DNA of 64,000 nt. Origin: Pararhizobium gei. GTDB taxonomy: Bacteria > Pseudomonadota > Alphaproteobacteria > Rhizobiales > Rhizobiaceae. This document shows, one piece after another, positions 8,554 to 17,220 of this stretch (within the stretch, counting starts at the first letter, position 1; every line of letters begins with the position of its first letter). Location: contig NZ_CP119409.1 in NCBI RefSeq assembly GCF_029223885.1, positions 646,001 to 710,000 of the forward strand. The letters run 5' to 3'. The notes beneath the pieces were generated by a model, which worked only from the letters and a program-made list of their open reading frames with translations, was not told the DNA's origin and did not search any database. Both the position numbers and the translations under genes were made by a program.

Positions 8554-9729
8554 TCAGCAGGCGAGGTCGGCCACGACGGCGTCGAGGATCAGCATACCGG
8601 CCGGCGTGCAGCGCAGACGCGAATTGCCAAGCCGCTCGATGAAGCCGTGCTCGATGAGAAACTGTTCCTTGTCGGGGTCGGGCTCGCGTCCCGACAGGCT
8701 TTGCCAGCGCACGAGGTCGATGCCTTCCCTGAGCCGCAGACCCATCAGCAGCAGTTCGTCGGCCTGTTCGTCATAGCCGAGCACTTCCTGATCGACCATG
8801 CCATGGCCGTGGTCCTCGACCAGTTGCAGCCAGTCTTCCGGCTTGCGCTCGGTCGCCGTGGCGATCTTGTCGCGGCCGAGGGTCAGCCGTCCATGCGCAC
8901 CAGGGCCGATGCCGGCATAATCGCCGTAGCGCCAATAGGTGAGATTGTGGCGGCTCTCGGCGCCGGGGGCCGCATGGTTGGACACCTCATAGGCCGGCAT
9001 GCCAAAACCTTCGGTAATCTCCTGCGTCGCCTCGTAGAGAACGGCGGAATGCTCGCCGTCCGGAACGATCAGCTTGCCCGCCTTATGCAGGCCGTAAAAG
9101 GGCGTGCCTTCCTCGATCGTGAGCTGGTAGAGCGACAGGTGATCGACGGCATAGGAAACGGCCTGTTTCAATTCTCGCTCCCAATCCTCGACGGTCTGGT
9201 TCGGGCGAGCGTAGATGAGATCGAAAGACATGCGCGGAAAGATGTCACGGGCAAGCCCGATCGCCGTCAGGGCATCTTCGACATTGTGCAGTCGTCCCAG
9301 AAACTTTAGGTCCCGGTTGTTGAGTGCCTGAACGCCCAGCGAGACACGGTTGACGCCGGCAGCGCGGTAACCGCGAAACCGGGTTGCCTCGACGCTGGAG
9401 GGATTGGCTTCCATGGTGATCTCGATGCCGTCGGGCATGTGCCAGAGATTGGCGATGCCATCGAGAATGGCTTCGACCGTCGTCGGGTTCATCAGCGATG
9501 GCGTGCCGCCGCCCATGAAAATGCTGGTCACTGTGCGCGGCCCCGACATGTGCCGCATCGCCGCCATTTCCGTAAGGAATGCGGCCACAAAGCGCGGCTG
9601 GTCGATAGGCTGATGCCGGACATGGCTGTTAAAGTCGCAATAGGGGCATTTGGCGGCACAAAAAGGCCAATGCACATAAATCCCGAAGCCGGGCTCCTTG
9701 CTGTCACCAATGGAAGAAAACGTGGCCAT
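8554..9729 (-). CDS. hemW: Radical SAM family haem chaperone HemW
   Basis: A 391-residue protein with the radical SAM cluster motif CAAKCPYC (Cys at about 23, 27, 30) after the signature YVHWPFC. It also shows FMGGGTPS, the EANPSS and GVQALNN segments, and a C-terminal HemW domain with the MGLRLREGIDL stretch. It used to be called oxygen-independent coproporphyrinogen oxidase. Family work assigns it a haem-binding chaperone role, and the FC prefix before the cluster motif supports HemW over HemN. It is the last gene of the rph-VOC-rdgB-hemW run. Confidence 0.93.
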   Translation of the reverse strand: MATFSSIGDSKEPGFGIYVHWPFCAAKCPYCDFNSHVRHQPIDQPRFVAAFLTEMAAMRHMSGPRTVTSIFMGGGTPSLMNPTTVEAILDGIANLWHMPDGIEITMEANPSSVEATRFRGYRAAGVNRVSLGVQALNNRDLKFLGRLHNVEDALTAIGLARDIFPRMSFDLIYARPNQTVEDWERELKQAVSYAVDHLSLYQLTIEEGTPFYGLHKAGKLIVPDGEHSAVLYEATQEITEGFGMPAYEVSNHAAPGAESRHNLTYWRYGDYAGIGPGAHGRLTLGRDKIATATERKPEDWLQLVEDHGHGMVDQEVLGYDEQADELLLMGLRLREGIDLVRWQSLSGREPDPDKEQFLIEHGFIERLGNSRLRCTPAGMLILDAVVADLAC

Positions 9730-9901
9730 TTTGTTTTTGGTCTTTCAGGCGCTGATGCGCGGTAACTTCGAAGCCGACTTGACTTATATGTTTAGAGACC
9801 GTAGACGGCAAACGCCATGCGATCCGGTATGTGTCATGTTTGACCACTCGACATCCGAAGCCGCCTCATTTTCCAAGGCAACGCAACACCGCCTTCTTCT
9901 C

Positions 9902-10546
9902 TCAAGCCCCCAGGCATGTCTCGGCAAAAATCTTGAACGCCCGCGCCCGATGCGACAAGGCCTGCACGTCGCCCGGTTTCCAGCCATGCTTTTCCGTGGC
10001 GCTCATTTCACCGAATGTGGTGTCGTAACCGAGCGGCTGGAAGACGGGATCGTAGCCGAACCCTTGTGTCCCGCGCGGCGGCCAGACGACATGGCCCTCG
10101 ACCTCACCGCGAAACAGCTCGACATGACCGTCCGGCCAGGCAAGGCAGAGAACCGAGACGAAGCGGCCGGTACGCTGCTCGAATGCGGTCGCCCCGGCGT
10201 CCTGAATGGCGGTCTCGACCTTTTCCATCGCCATGGCAAAGTCGCGCGTGCCGTCGGCGGTCTCCGCCCAATTGGCTGTGTAGACGCCGGGATCGCCGTT
10301 CAGCGCATCGACCACAAGGCCGGAATCGTCTGATAGCGCCGGCAGGCCGGACGCTTTCGCCGAGGCAAGCGCTTTGATTCTAGCGTTTTCCTCGAAGGTC
10401 GTGCCGGTTTCCTCCGGTTCGATGAAGTTCAGATCGGCTGCGGATTTCGCCTCGAAACCGAGCGGGCCGATCAGGTCACGGATTTCCCGGATCTTTCCCG
10501 CATTGTGGCTGGCGACGATCAGGGTCTTGTCTTCAAGCTTGCGCAT
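9902..10546 (-). CDS. rdgB: Non-canonical purine NTP pyrophosphatase RdgB/HAM1
   Basis: A 214-residue protein starting near [15 protein letters not shown], the substrate-binding loop of the Maf/HAM1 superfamily. It continues with [31 protein letters not shown], including the catalytic DDSG, and the later segment FGYDPVFQP. It hydrolyses XTP, ITP and dITP to monophosphates, keeping deaminated purines out of DNA and RNA. Length is typical. It lies between the VOC gene (34 bases upstream on the minus strand) and hemW. The 172 bases before hemW contain no convincing gene. Confidence 0.95.
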   Translation of the reverse strand: MRKLEDKTLIVASHNAGKIREIRDLIGPLGFEAKSAADLNFIEPEETGTTFEENARIKALASAKASGLPALSDDSGLVVDALNGDPGVYTANWAETADGTRDFAMAMEKVETAIQDAGATAFEQRTGRFVSVLCLAWPDGHVELFRGEVEGHVVWPPRGTQGFGYDPVFQPLGYDTTFGEMSATEKHGWKPGDVQALSHRARAFKIFAETCLGA

Positions 10547-10579
10547 GGCGTCTTTCTCATTGGCGGCCCTCCGCCTTTA

Positions 10580-10990
10580 TCAGTCTATATTCCAAAGGCC
10601 AGGTTCCGCACATTCCAGGCTGTTGCCAGCCGGATCGCGGAAGTAAAAGGAGCGTGCTCCGGTCGGCCAGCGTATATCTGCTTCGATCTGGATCCCGGCA
10701 GCAACAAGCTTCTCCACCCAGCTATCGAGATGTTCGGCCGCGACCCGGAAGCACATATGACCGTAGCCATGCGTCCCATGCGGCGGAACCTGCAACCCGT
10801 CCTCCGGCGGCGGCTTTACCGTCTCGGCTGAATTGAAGATCAGCAGCACGCTTGAACCACACCGAAAGAACACATGCCGGTTTCCGGCCCGGGTAATTTT
10901 CTCAAGCTCGAGAATGGAGCTGTAGAAAGCGTCCGCCTTGTCGAGATCATCGGCGTAAAGCGCGGTTTCAAGGATGCCTTCAAGCTTCAT
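10580..10990 (-). CDS. VOC family protein (glyoxalase/dioxygenase fold)
   Basis: A 136-residue single-domain vicinal-oxygen-chelate protein: LETALYADDLDKADAFYSSIL at the start, GTHGYGHMCFRV in the centre, and FRDPAGNSLECAEPGLW at the end. These are the two beta-alpha-beta-beta-beta modules with metal-ligand His/Glu positions. The reaction (lyase, dioxygenase or antibiotic-binding) cannot be told from sequence. A longer open frame to 11086 exists but runs through the repeat element, so ATG 10990 (MKLEGILET) is the start. It sits between rph and rdgB on the minus strand. Confidence 0.85.
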   Translation of the reverse strand: MKLEGILETALYADDLDKADAFYSSILELEKITRAGNRHVFFRCGSSVLLIFNSAETVKPPPEDGLQVPPHGTHGYGHMCFRVAAEHLDSWVEKLVAAGIQIEADIRWPTGARSFYFRDPAGNSLECAEPGLWNID

Positions 10991-11014
10991 TTCACGACCG
11001 TCTTCCCCTGGCGA

Positions 11015-11121
11015 ATGCCCCTTACCCTCTCCCGCCAGCGGGAAAAGGGATTGCCGCTGCCTGCCGGTTGTCCTGCTCCGCGTCACGGCGGCGAAGGTGC
11101 CCGACAGGGCGGATGAGGGGC
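11015..11121. repeat. RIME-like intergenic palindromic element
   Basis: About 107 bases of intergenic sequence between the VOC gene and rph. The left end ATGCCCCTTACCCTCTCCCG and the right end GGATGAGGGGCGC have the form of the Rhizobium-specific intergenic mosaic element (RIME), a family of roughly 100-base palindromic repeats scattered through Rhizobiaceae genomes. An internal CCCGCCAGCGGG can form a hairpin. Only one copy was seen in this window. The assignment rests on resemblance to remembered RIME ends, not on a search. Confidence 0.6.
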
Positions 11122-11134
11122 GCTTGCAAGAGCC

Positions 11135-11854
11135 TTAACCCGCAACCGTTTGCTTCTGCATCGTCACCAGTTCGGCGATCCCGTTCTTGGCAAGACCGAG
11201 CAGCGTGCCGAATTCCTCTTCCGAAAACGGCTTGCCTTCGGCCGTTCCCTGGATCTCGACGATCCCTCCCGAGCCGGTCATCACGAAATTCGCGTCGGTC
11301 TCAGCGGCGGAATCTTCGAGATAATCGAGGTCGATAACCGGCTGGCTGGCAAAGATGCCGCAGGAGATGGCGGCGATATGGTCCTTCAGGACCCTCTCGA
11401 CCTTGATCATGTTGCGGGCTTCCATCCATTTCAGGCAATCGTGCAGCGCAATCCAGGCGCCTGTGATCGAGGCCGTTCGGGTGCCGCCATCGGCCTGTAT
11501 GACGTCGCAATCGATCGAGATCTGCCGTTCGCCGAGCGCCTGCAGATCGACCACGGCGCGCAGGGAGCGCCCGATCAACCGCTGGATTTCCTGAGTGCGG
11601 CCGCTCTGCTTGCCGCTGGCTGCCTCGCGCTTCATGCGTTCGCCGGTGGCGCGCGGCAGCATGCCGTATTCCGCCGTGACCCAGCCCTTGCCGCTGTTGC
11701 GCAGCCATGGTGGGGTCTTTTCCTCAAGGCTTGCCGTAACCAGCACATGCGTGTCTCCGAACTTGACGAGACAGGATCCCTCGGCATGTTTGGAAACGTT
11801 GCGCTCGAAGGAAACCTTGCGCATCTGGTCGGTTTTTCTGCCGGAAGGCCGCAT
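11135..11854 (-). CDS. rph: Ribonuclease PH
   Basis: A 239-residue phosphate-dependent 3'-5' exoribonuclease that trims tRNA 3' ends. Visible signatures are [18 protein letters not shown] at the N-terminus, [38 protein letters not shown], the catalytic-region [18 protein letters not shown], and [19 protein letters not shown] near the C-terminus. Two tandem ATGs occur (11857 and 11854); the second has better spacing from AGGAG and matches relatives. It is divergent from hrcA, an arrangement common in Rhizobiales. Confidence 0.96.
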   Translation of the reverse strand: MRPSGRKTDQMRKVSFERNVSKHAEGSCLVKFGDTHVLVTASLEEKTPPWLRNSGKGWVTAEYGMLPRATGERMKREAASGKQSGRTQEIQRLIGRSLRAVVDLQALGERQISIDCDVIQADGGTRTASITGAWIALHDCLKWMEARNMIKVERVLKDHIAAISCGIFASQPVIDLDYLEDSAAETDANFVMTGSGGIVEIQGTAEGKPFSEEEFGTLLGLAKNGIAELVTMQKQTVAG

Positions 11855-11945
11855 CATGAACTCCTGTAATGTTTGTCAGCCTTCTAGCCTATGTTGGCAG
11901 CAAGGGAAATCATTTGCACAAAAAGAACAAGCGGCATGGAAATGA

Positions 11946-11974
11946 CTTGCCGGACGGGCGTTTCAGCGCCAGAT
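11946..11974 (+). promoter_or_regulatory. Candidate heat-shock (RpoH-type) promoter of hrcA
   Basis: CTTGCC at 11946-11951, 17 bases, then CCAGAT at 11969-11974, about 50 bases before hrcA. The same CTTG-N17-C..AT layout occurs before grpE and hsp20 in this window. This is pattern matching to the alphaproteobacterial RpoH consensus; the -10 is imperfect. Confidence 0.35.
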
Positions 11975-12026
11975 TTCTCTTTCGATATCGGCCTGACACC
12001 ACTATATTTCATCCGATCTGAACAGC

Positions 12027-13124
12027 ATGGATTTTCGCATTCGAATGATGGTGGATAAAACTGCGATGCAGGAAAGACTTTCGGCGCTCGACGAGCGCTC
12101 AGGCGAAGTCTTCCGTCGCATTGTGGAAAGCTATCTGGAAAGCGGCGAACCTTTGGGATCGCGCAGCCTCTCCCGATTGCTGCCCATGTCGCTATCGCCC
12201 GCCTCGGTGCGCAACGTCATGAGCGATCTCGAAGAACTCGGGCTCATCTATTCCCCCCATGTCAGCGCCGGGCGGCTTCCCACACAGATCGGGCTTCGTT
12301 TCTTCGTGGATGCCTTCATGCAGGTCGGCGACCTCTCGGCGGAGGACCGCGCTTCCATCGACCGCCATGTGCGTCGAGGCGACCGTGACCAGCCTGTGGA
12401 GACGCTGCTGAACGACGCCAGCCAGATGCTCTCAGGCATGTCGCGCGGCGCCGGACTGGTGATTACGGCGAAAAACGATGCCATCCTGAAGCATGTCGAG
12501 TTTGTCCGTCTTGCCCCGACGAAAGCATTGGCTGTGCTCGTCGGAGAACATGATCAGGTGGAAAACCGGATCATCGAATTACCCGGCGGCGTCACCAGTT
12601 CTCAGCTGACGGAGGCGGCCAACTTCCTGAACGCGCATCTTGCCGGGCAGACGCTGCCCGAGGTGCGTGGCCAGCTTGAAAAGGTCAAGGAAACCGTAAG
12701 GCGCGAACTGGATACATTGAGCCAGGACCTCGTCGAGCGTGGGCTCGCCATCTGGTCCGGCAGCGAAGCGGACGAAAAGCCGACGCGACTGATCGTCCGC
12801 GGCCGGGCCAATCTGCTCGAAGGGTTGGCCGGCACGGAGGACATCTATCGCCTGCGCATGCTGTTCGACGATCTGGAAAAGAAGGACAGCCTGATCGAAA
12901 TCCTCAATCTGGCCGAAAGCGGACGGGGCGTGCGCATTTTCATCGGGTCTGAAAACAAGCTGTTTTCGCTTTCAGGCTCGTCGCTGATCGTCGCGCCCTA
13001 TAAGGACAGCGACGACAAGATCGTCGGCGCGGTCGGCGTGATCGGCCCGACGCGGCTCAATTATTCCCGCATCGTCCCGATGGTGGACTATACCGCGCAA
13101 CTGATGTCCCGCCTGTCGCGATGA
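12027..13124 (+). CDS. hrcA: Heat-inducible transcriptional repressor HrcA
   Basis: A protein of about 365 residues. The N-terminal winged helix (RRIVESYLESGEPLGSRSLS, then SPASVRNVMSDLEELGLI, residues 29-73) is followed by the GAF-like HrcA domain with SGMSRGAGLVI, and the C-terminus IGPTRLNYSRIVPMVDYTA. HrcA represses chaperone operons through CIRCE elements and needs GroEL for activity. I see no CIRCE (TTAGCACTC inverted repeat) before hrcA or grpE here, so its targets are probably elsewhere. Start ATGs at 12027, 12045 and 12048 are all possible; none has a strong ribosome-binding site. grpE follows 111 bases downstream. Confidence 0.95.
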   Translation: MDFRIRMMVDKTAMQERLSALDERSGEVFRRIVESYLESGEPLGSRSLSRLLPMSLSPASVRNVMSDLEELGLIYSPHVSAGRLPTQIGLRFFVDAFMQVGDLSAEDRASIDRHVRRGDRDQPVETLLNDASQMLSGMSRGAGLVITAKNDAILKHVEFVRLAPTKALAVLVGEHDQVENRIIELPGGVTSSQLTEAANFLNAHLAGQTLPEVRGQLEKVKETVRRELDTLSQDLVERGLAIWSGSEADEKPTRLIVRGRANLLEGLAGTEDIYRLRMLFDDLEKKDSLIEILNLAESGRGVRIFIGSENKLFSLSGSSLIVAPYKDSDDKIVGAVGVIGPTRLNYSRIVPMVDYTAQLMSRLSR

Positions 13125-13167
13125 ACCCGCGCAAAAGCCGGTTTTTCCGGCAGCTTTCGATTGAACC

Positions 13168-13196
13168 CTTGATTTTTGCGCCCCGAAGCTCGATAT
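13168..13196 (+). promoter_or_regulatory. Candidate heat-shock (RpoH-type) promoter of grpE
   Basis: CTTGAT at 13168-13173, preceded by CC as in classical RpoH -35 boxes, then 17 bases, then CGATAT at 13191-13196. The predicted start lies about 35 bases before the grpE ATG. The spacing equals that of the hrcA and hsp20 candidates. Confidence 0.4.
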
Positions 13197-13235
13197 CGGC
13201 TGAAATCCTAACAGACCGACATTCCGGAGACCGTC

Positions 13236-13850
13236 ATGACCGACGACACGAACAAATATGCAGCAGACGCAAACGCCGCCGAAGAGGCTGCCCTGAATGC
13301 CGAAGCTGCCTCTGAACAGCTCGAAGCCGCCGCTGTCGAACCCGATCCGCTGGATCTCGCCAAGGCAGAAGCTGCCGATTTCCGGGACCGCTATCTGCGT
13401 CTTGCCGCCGAAATGGACAATCTGCGCCGCCGCACCGAGCGCGAGGTCAAGGATGCGAAGTCCTATTCCGTTGCCGGTTTTGCCCGTGACATGCTGGCCG
13501 TATCGGACAATCTGCGCCGTGCGCTGGATGCCATCCCGGCCGAGGCGCGTGAAGCGGGCGATGCCGGTTTCAATGCGCTGATCGAGGGTGTCGAAATGAC
13601 CGAGCGCGCCATGCTTTCGGCGCTGGAGCGTCACGGCGTCAAGAAGATCGAGCCGACCGGCCAGAAGTTCGATCCGAATTTCCATCAGGCAATGTTCGAA
13701 GTGCCGAATGCGGAGGTGCCCAACAACACCGTCGTCCAGGTCGTTCAGGCCGGTTACACCATCGGCGAACGCGTTCTTCGCCCCGCCATGGTCGGCGTCG
13801 CCAAGGGCGGTCCGAAAGTGGTTGCAGCGGAAGAGACGCCGGCGGTTTGA
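13236..13850 (+). CDS. grpE: Nucleotide exchange factor GrpE
   Basis: A 204-residue co-chaperone that releases ADP from DnaK. The N-terminal 40 residues are acidic and Ala-rich. Next comes the long dimerising helix [23 protein letters not shown] (about residues 48-70). The C-terminal beta domain holds [16 protein letters not shown] and [21 protein letters not shown]. The start follows CCGGAG. dnaK and dnaJ are not in the window; the hrcA-grpE pairing without dnaK is usual in Rhizobiales as I recall. The following 123 bases hold only a weak hairpin (CTCCC/GGGAG). Confidence 0.97.
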   Translation: MTDDTNKYAADANAAEEAALNAEAASEQLEAAAVEPDPLDLAKAEAADFRDRYLRLAAEMDNLRRRTEREVKDAKSYSVAGFARDMLAVSDNLRRALDAIPAEAREAGDAGFNALIEGVEMTERAMLSALERHGVKKIEPTGQKFDPNFHQAMFEVPNAEVPNNTVVQVVQAGYTIGERVLRPAMVGVAKGGPKVVAAEETPAV

Positions 13851-13973
13851 TGTTTCTCCCGTTGAAGGGAGGAGTCATCACGGGAGTATCGGGGTGGCGG
13901 CGGTGACCTTTTGCGCGTCGCTTACCGTCACACAACGCACGCGTTTCGCGCGACCTTTGTTGCCGCAGCCGGT

Positions 13974-14309
13974 TCAAGATCCCGGTTTATTAGGCCACAA
14001 GGGCTCAATAAAGCCGTAAGCGTCTACTTCGATCTGATAGGTGTGATTCTTGCGTGGTGCTCTCACAACTTTGTGAAAATTCACTATCGCAGCGTTCACT
14101 GCGATTTTATCAGCCTTCTTGTTTCCAGAGGACTTCAATACGTAAGTCCTTACAAGACTGCCACTGACGTCCGTACGATGCACAATTGTCACGGCCTTAG
14201 GAGTGCTACATCCGGATGAAATTAGACATATAGCGGTAATCACAAAACTGATTGTCACAGAAAACGACTTTTTCAAAACACTGACCCATTTATCTGATCG
14301 ATGCGACAT
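13974..14309 (-). CDS. Small hypothetical protein, probable lipoprotein
   Basis: A 111-residue protein I do not recognise. A hydrophobic segment (VTISFVITAICLISSGC) ends in a Cys at residue 34 followed by STPK, which looks like a type II signal peptide, although the residue three before the Cys is Ser rather than Leu. An alternative TTG start at 14276 would give the more standard signal MKKSFSVTISF. The mature part has a basic central region and ends ATVD-like with VDAYGFIEPLWPNKPGS. The gene is visibly richer in A/T than its neighbours, as are the next two genes on this strand, which suggests acquisition by transfer. No function is proposed. Confidence 0.55.
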   Translation of the reverse strand: MSHRSDKWVSVLKKSFSVTISFVITAICLISSGCSTPKAVTIVHRTDVSGSLVRTYVLKSSGNKKADKIAVNAAIVNFHKVVRAPRKNHTYQIEVDAYGFIEPLWPNKPGS

Positions 14310-14405
14310 CCGGCATTCAGCGCCGCATACTTTAGTAACCACGTCTATTTAGAACATTGCCGGATCTAATCCGTCCCCTTATGGGGGGAGGAAACGCAAC
14401 TACGC

Positions 14406-14672
14406 TTACTTAACATACGGCAACTCGATTTTCCGTGCGTAACAAACTCGCTCGTAGCTGTTCTGAATGTTAGCGAGATCGCTTTTTAAATGTTCGATAT
14501 TCTCGGACAATTCATCCAGATTGCCATCTTTCAAAAGCTTCTGCAGCTCTGTGACGTCCCGTAAAAGGCAATGCAGGCTGTCTCCTTGGAAAACCACTCC
14601 CGGATAGTTGCGCTCCGGAAGTTGCACAACTGCAAAATTGTGAGGCTGGGTGAAAAGCTCAGCTGTTTGCAT
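14406..14672 (-). CDS. Small conserved hypothetical protein (DUF6959-like)
   Basis: An 88-residue cytoplasmic protein. Its N-terminal half (AELFTQPHNFAVVQLPERN, then YPGVVFQGDSLHCLL, residues 4-37) recalls small uncharacterised proteins I associate with DUF6959. The C-terminal half is a predicted alpha-helical hairpin rich in Leu, Glu and Asp (residues 38-78). No catalytic motif is evident. It starts 39 bases after the phosphatase gene on the same strand, so the two may be co-expressed. Composition is A/T-rich. The DUF assignment is from memory and uncertain; that it is a real gene is more likely. Confidence 0.6.
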   Translation of the reverse strand: MQTAELFTQPHNFAVVQLPERNYPGVVFQGDSLHCLLRDVTELQKLLKDGNLDELSENIEHLKSDLANIQNSYERVCYARKIELPYVK

Positions 14673-14711
14673 GGGATGTCTCTCAGTTGTTGGGCTGTAT
14701 CGCTGCCGAAT

Positions 14712-15032
14712 TCACAAATGCCTCGATACTTTCGCCTTCAGCAATTCGATCAAATCCGGATCCATGAAGCCGTATTCATCCGGAATGTTCAGGCACAAAA
14801 GCCGCTTCTGATTCAGGTAGATCCGATATTTTTGTTGGACTTTGCTGCGATGCGCTTTCTCCATCACGAAGATGATGTCCGCCCATTCGATTTGCTCTGG
14901 TGACAGCGGGTTTTCCGCGTCTCTGTTCGTTCCAGCCGATGAGACCTCAATGCCGGGCCAGTTCGCGAAGACCTGCTCGGCTGTCGGGCTGCGTAGCTTA
15001 TTCTGGCTGCAGATAAACAGGACGTTTTTCAA
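14712..15032 (-). CDS. Small low-molecular-weight-type protein tyrosine phosphatase
   Basis: A 106-residue protein that keeps the LMW-PTP P-loop CSQNKLRS near the N-terminus (CX5R, Cys9 and Arg15) and continues with EVSSAGTNRDAENPLSPEQIEWADIIFVMEK. The C-terminal DPD-type acid segment is GFMDPDLIELL (residues 88-98), consistent with the general-acid Asp. It is about 45 residues shorter than standard LMW-PTPs and resembles the compact group of predicted tyrosine phosphatases. The start is TTG 15032, 12 bases after the lactone oxidase stop, so translation may be coupled to it. The substrate is unknown. Confidence 0.8.
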   Translation of the reverse strand: MKNVLFICSQNKLRSPTAEQVFANWPGIEVSSAGTNRDAENPLSPEQIEWADIIFVMEKAHRSKVQQKYRIYLNQKRLLCLNIPDEYGFMDPDLIELLKAKVSRHL

Positions 15033-15044
15033 AAAGAACCTCAG

Positions 15045-16277
15045 TCACCCAAACAATTGTTTCAAGTGGTCGTTGAGGAAGTAGCCCTCCGGATCGACCT
15101 TGTTCCTCAACGCCTTGAAATCCTCGGCACGTGGATAAAGCGCCGCGACATCCTCGGCGCCCATGAAATGCAGTTTGCCCCAATGCGGTCGCGAGCCGAA
15201 CTGGCGCAGAATGGTGTCGACGTCCTTGAGGTAGTCCCAGTAGTCCGTGCCCGGTTCCCCGGAGACCGAGAGCGTGATCGAATCCTGCTCGTAGAACGGG
15301 CTGATCCAGCCGCCGTCTCCGGCGGTAAAGCGATATTCGATTGGGTAGATGCAGGTCGGATGTTTTTCCAGCATCAGTTTGCGCACTTCCATGCAGGCCT
15401 GTTTGCCGTACCGAACCGGCACTGCATATTCCAACTCGTGGAAATTCGGCACATATTCGATCGGGTAGATTTCCGATGAATAGGCGATCTTTTCGAAGCC
15501 GCTCTCCATCGGAGCAGCGTCGGTGATATCGATGGTCTTCATCTCGCAGACGTCCGAGAGGCTTGTCGTGGTCGAGACGGACGAGGTGTCGGGCAGACAG
15601 TAGCAGTGCCGGCTTTCCGGCACCGGGCACCAGAAAAAACCGAAATGACGATGGTTGGCGGCGAGATCGTCATGCTGTTCCATGCATTCGTCGAACGTGC
15701 AGCGCCACAATTTTTCGTGCAGATTGTAGCTCTCCATGACCTGCAGCGTTATCTCGGATATCACGCCGAGCATGCCGATGGAAACGCGTGCCGCGTTGAG
15801 CATATCCGGATTGCTGTCATCGATGACGAGAACCCGGCCGTTTGGCTGCACCAGCCGCATGCCGACGATTTGCGACGCGAGATTGCCGAGGGTCGAGCCG
15901 GTGCCGTGGGTGCCGGTGGTCAAAGCGCCCGCCAGCGCCTGGCTGTCGATATCGCCCTGGTTGATCATCGACAGGCCGTTCTGCTTCAGGGCCTTGCCGA
16001 GCATGTTGATCGTGGTGCCGGCATGGACGGAGACCCGCTTGCGCGCCTTGTCGATATGCGTGATGCCTTGCAGCTTCGACAGCGTCAGATGCAGGCCACT
16101 GGTGAGCGCCACCGGCGTGAACGAGTGCCCGGAACCGGCGCACCGAACATTGATGCCCCTGGAGGTCGCGTCCACGACCATCTCGGACAGGGCAGCCTCG
16201 CTTTCCGGCGCGCCCCTGTGGCGGACGATACATGACTGATTTCCAACCCAGTTCCGCCAGTGCCCGCCCGCGTCCAT
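15045..16277 (-). CDS. FAD-binding D-arabinono-1,4-lactone oxidase-type oxidoreductase
   Basis: A 410-residue VAO-fold flavoprotein. The FAD-binding half shows GINVRCAGSGHSFTP (residues 38-52), where the His of GSGHS is the usual covalent flavin attachment site, and GDIDSQALAGALTTGTHGTG (residues 107-126). The C-terminal half carries the aldonolactone oxidase domain with the typical HWGK (near residue 365) and a final DPEGYFLNDHL. The family oxidises aldono-lactones or sugar alcohols with oxygen as acceptor; the exact substrate cannot be told. An SDR gene lies 21 bases upstream, suggesting a two-step carbohydrate oxidation, which is inference. Confidence 0.85.
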   Translation of the reverse strand: MDAGGHWRNWVGNQSCIVRHRGAPESEAALSEMVVDATSRGINVRCAGSGHSFTPVALTSGLHLTLSKLQGITHIDKARKRVSVHAGTTINMLGKALKQNGLSMINQGDIDSQALAGALTTGTHGTGSTLGNLASQIVGMRLVQPNGRVLVIDDSNPDMLNAARVSIGMLGVISEITLQVMESYNLHEKLWRCTFDECMEQHDDLAANHRHFGFFWCPVPESRHCYCLPDTSSVSTTTSLSDVCEMKTIDITDAAPMESGFEKIAYSSEIYPIEYVPNFHELEYAVPVRYGKQACMEVRKLMLEKHPTCIYPIEYRFTAGDGGWISPFYEQDSITLSVSGEPGTDYWDYLKDVDTILRQFGSRPHWGKLHFMGAEDVAALYPRAEDFKALRNKVDPEGYFLNDHLKQLFG

Positions 16278-16298
16278 TATCCGTTCCCCTTTGTTGGT

Positions 16299-17066
16299 TC
16301 AAACCGCCGTGAAACAATTGTCGACGAAGAGATGCGTGCCATTGACGAAACTCGACTCATCGCTGGCGAGGAAAAGGGCCGCCTGCGCCACTTCCATCGG
16401 ATCGCACATGCGCCCCTGTTGCGCAGCAATAGCCGCCTCGGAAACATCGATTCCGTATTTGGTCAGGCCCACAAGCTCACGCTTGCCGTGATCGGTGGCT
16501 ATAAAGCCGGGACAGACGGCGTTGGAGCGAATACCGCGATCCCGGAATTCCACGGCAATGGCACGGGCAAACATGTGGCAGGCGCCCTTGGTCGTATCGT
16601 AGAGCACTTCCATCGGCGTCGCCGCCACGGCAGAAATCGACGAGGTCGAAACGATGCTGCCGCCGCCCGCAGCCAACATGCCGGGCAGGACCGCCTTGGT
16701 CATCAGAAACATGGAGCGGACATTGACGGCCATCAGTCTGTCCCACTCGTCCTCCTCCGTCTCGAGAAAAGGGCCAACGGCCAGGATGCCGGCGTGGTTG
16801 AAGAGAACGGTGACGTTGCCGAAGGCGTTTTCGACGGCTTTTACGGCGAATTTAACCTCGGAAGAGACGGATACGTCGGCAGCGGCAAAGATAGCCTCTC
16901 CGCCTTCGGCACGGATCGCCGCGGCCACCTCTTCACCCTTGCTGCGCAGAAGGTCGACGATGCCGACCTTGGCGCCTTCCCGGGCAAAGAGTTGCGAGGC
17001 GGCGAGACCGCACCCTCCAGCCCCGCCGCTGACCAAAGCGATCTTTCCGGAAAGCCTGCCTGCCAT
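16299..17066 (-). CDS. SDR family NAD(P)-dependent oxidoreductase
   Basis: A 255-residue classical short-chain dehydrogenase. The nucleotide-binding GGAGGCG motif is at residues 14-20, NHAG near residue 90, and catalytic STSS near 141. The active-site YDTTK is near residues 156-160, and CPGFIATD follows near 185. The Asp at the end of strand 2 (GIVDLL) suggests NAD preference. The C-terminal TKYGIDVSEAAIAAQQGRMCDP segment may cap the substrate pocket. The substrate is not determinable, but the downstream aldonolactone oxidase (21 bases away) suggests a sugar or sugar acid. The gene has a strong GGGGG ribosome-binding site. Confidence 0.88.
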   Translation of the reverse strand: MAGRLSGKIALVSGGAGGCGLAASQLFAREGAKVGIVDLLRSKGEEVAAAIRAEGGEAIFAAADVSVSSEVKFAVKAVENAFGNVTVLFNHAGILAVGPFLETEEDEWDRLMAVNVRSMFLMTKAVLPGMLAAGGGSIVSTSSISAVAATPMEVLYDTTKGACHMFARAIAVEFRDRGIRSNAVCPGFIATDHGKRELVGLTKYGIDVSEAAIAAQQGRMCDPMEVAQAALFLASDESSFVNGTHLFVDNCFTAV

Positions 17067-17220
17067 GCCCGTACCCCCGTGTCATTACCGGGAGTATTGT
17101 CGAGCGTGAAAGAGGAGTCGATAGGATCCTGGCGAAAAAAATGCCGATACCGAAGCGCTACGTCACGGCAAGAAATGCCGGGCTGTCAAGCTGGGTTCCA
17201 AAGAGTGGCCGTCAGCTGCC

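Noticed and set aside
11858..13235. CIRCE element for HrcA
   Set aside because: No TTAGCACTC-N9-GAGTGCTAA or near variant was seen before hrcA or grpE.
14998..15630. 210-residue minus-strand frame overlapping the lactone oxidase
   Set aside because: It overlaps the oxidase in another frame; the oxidase itself is intact to its family C-terminus, so there is no frameshift to explain.
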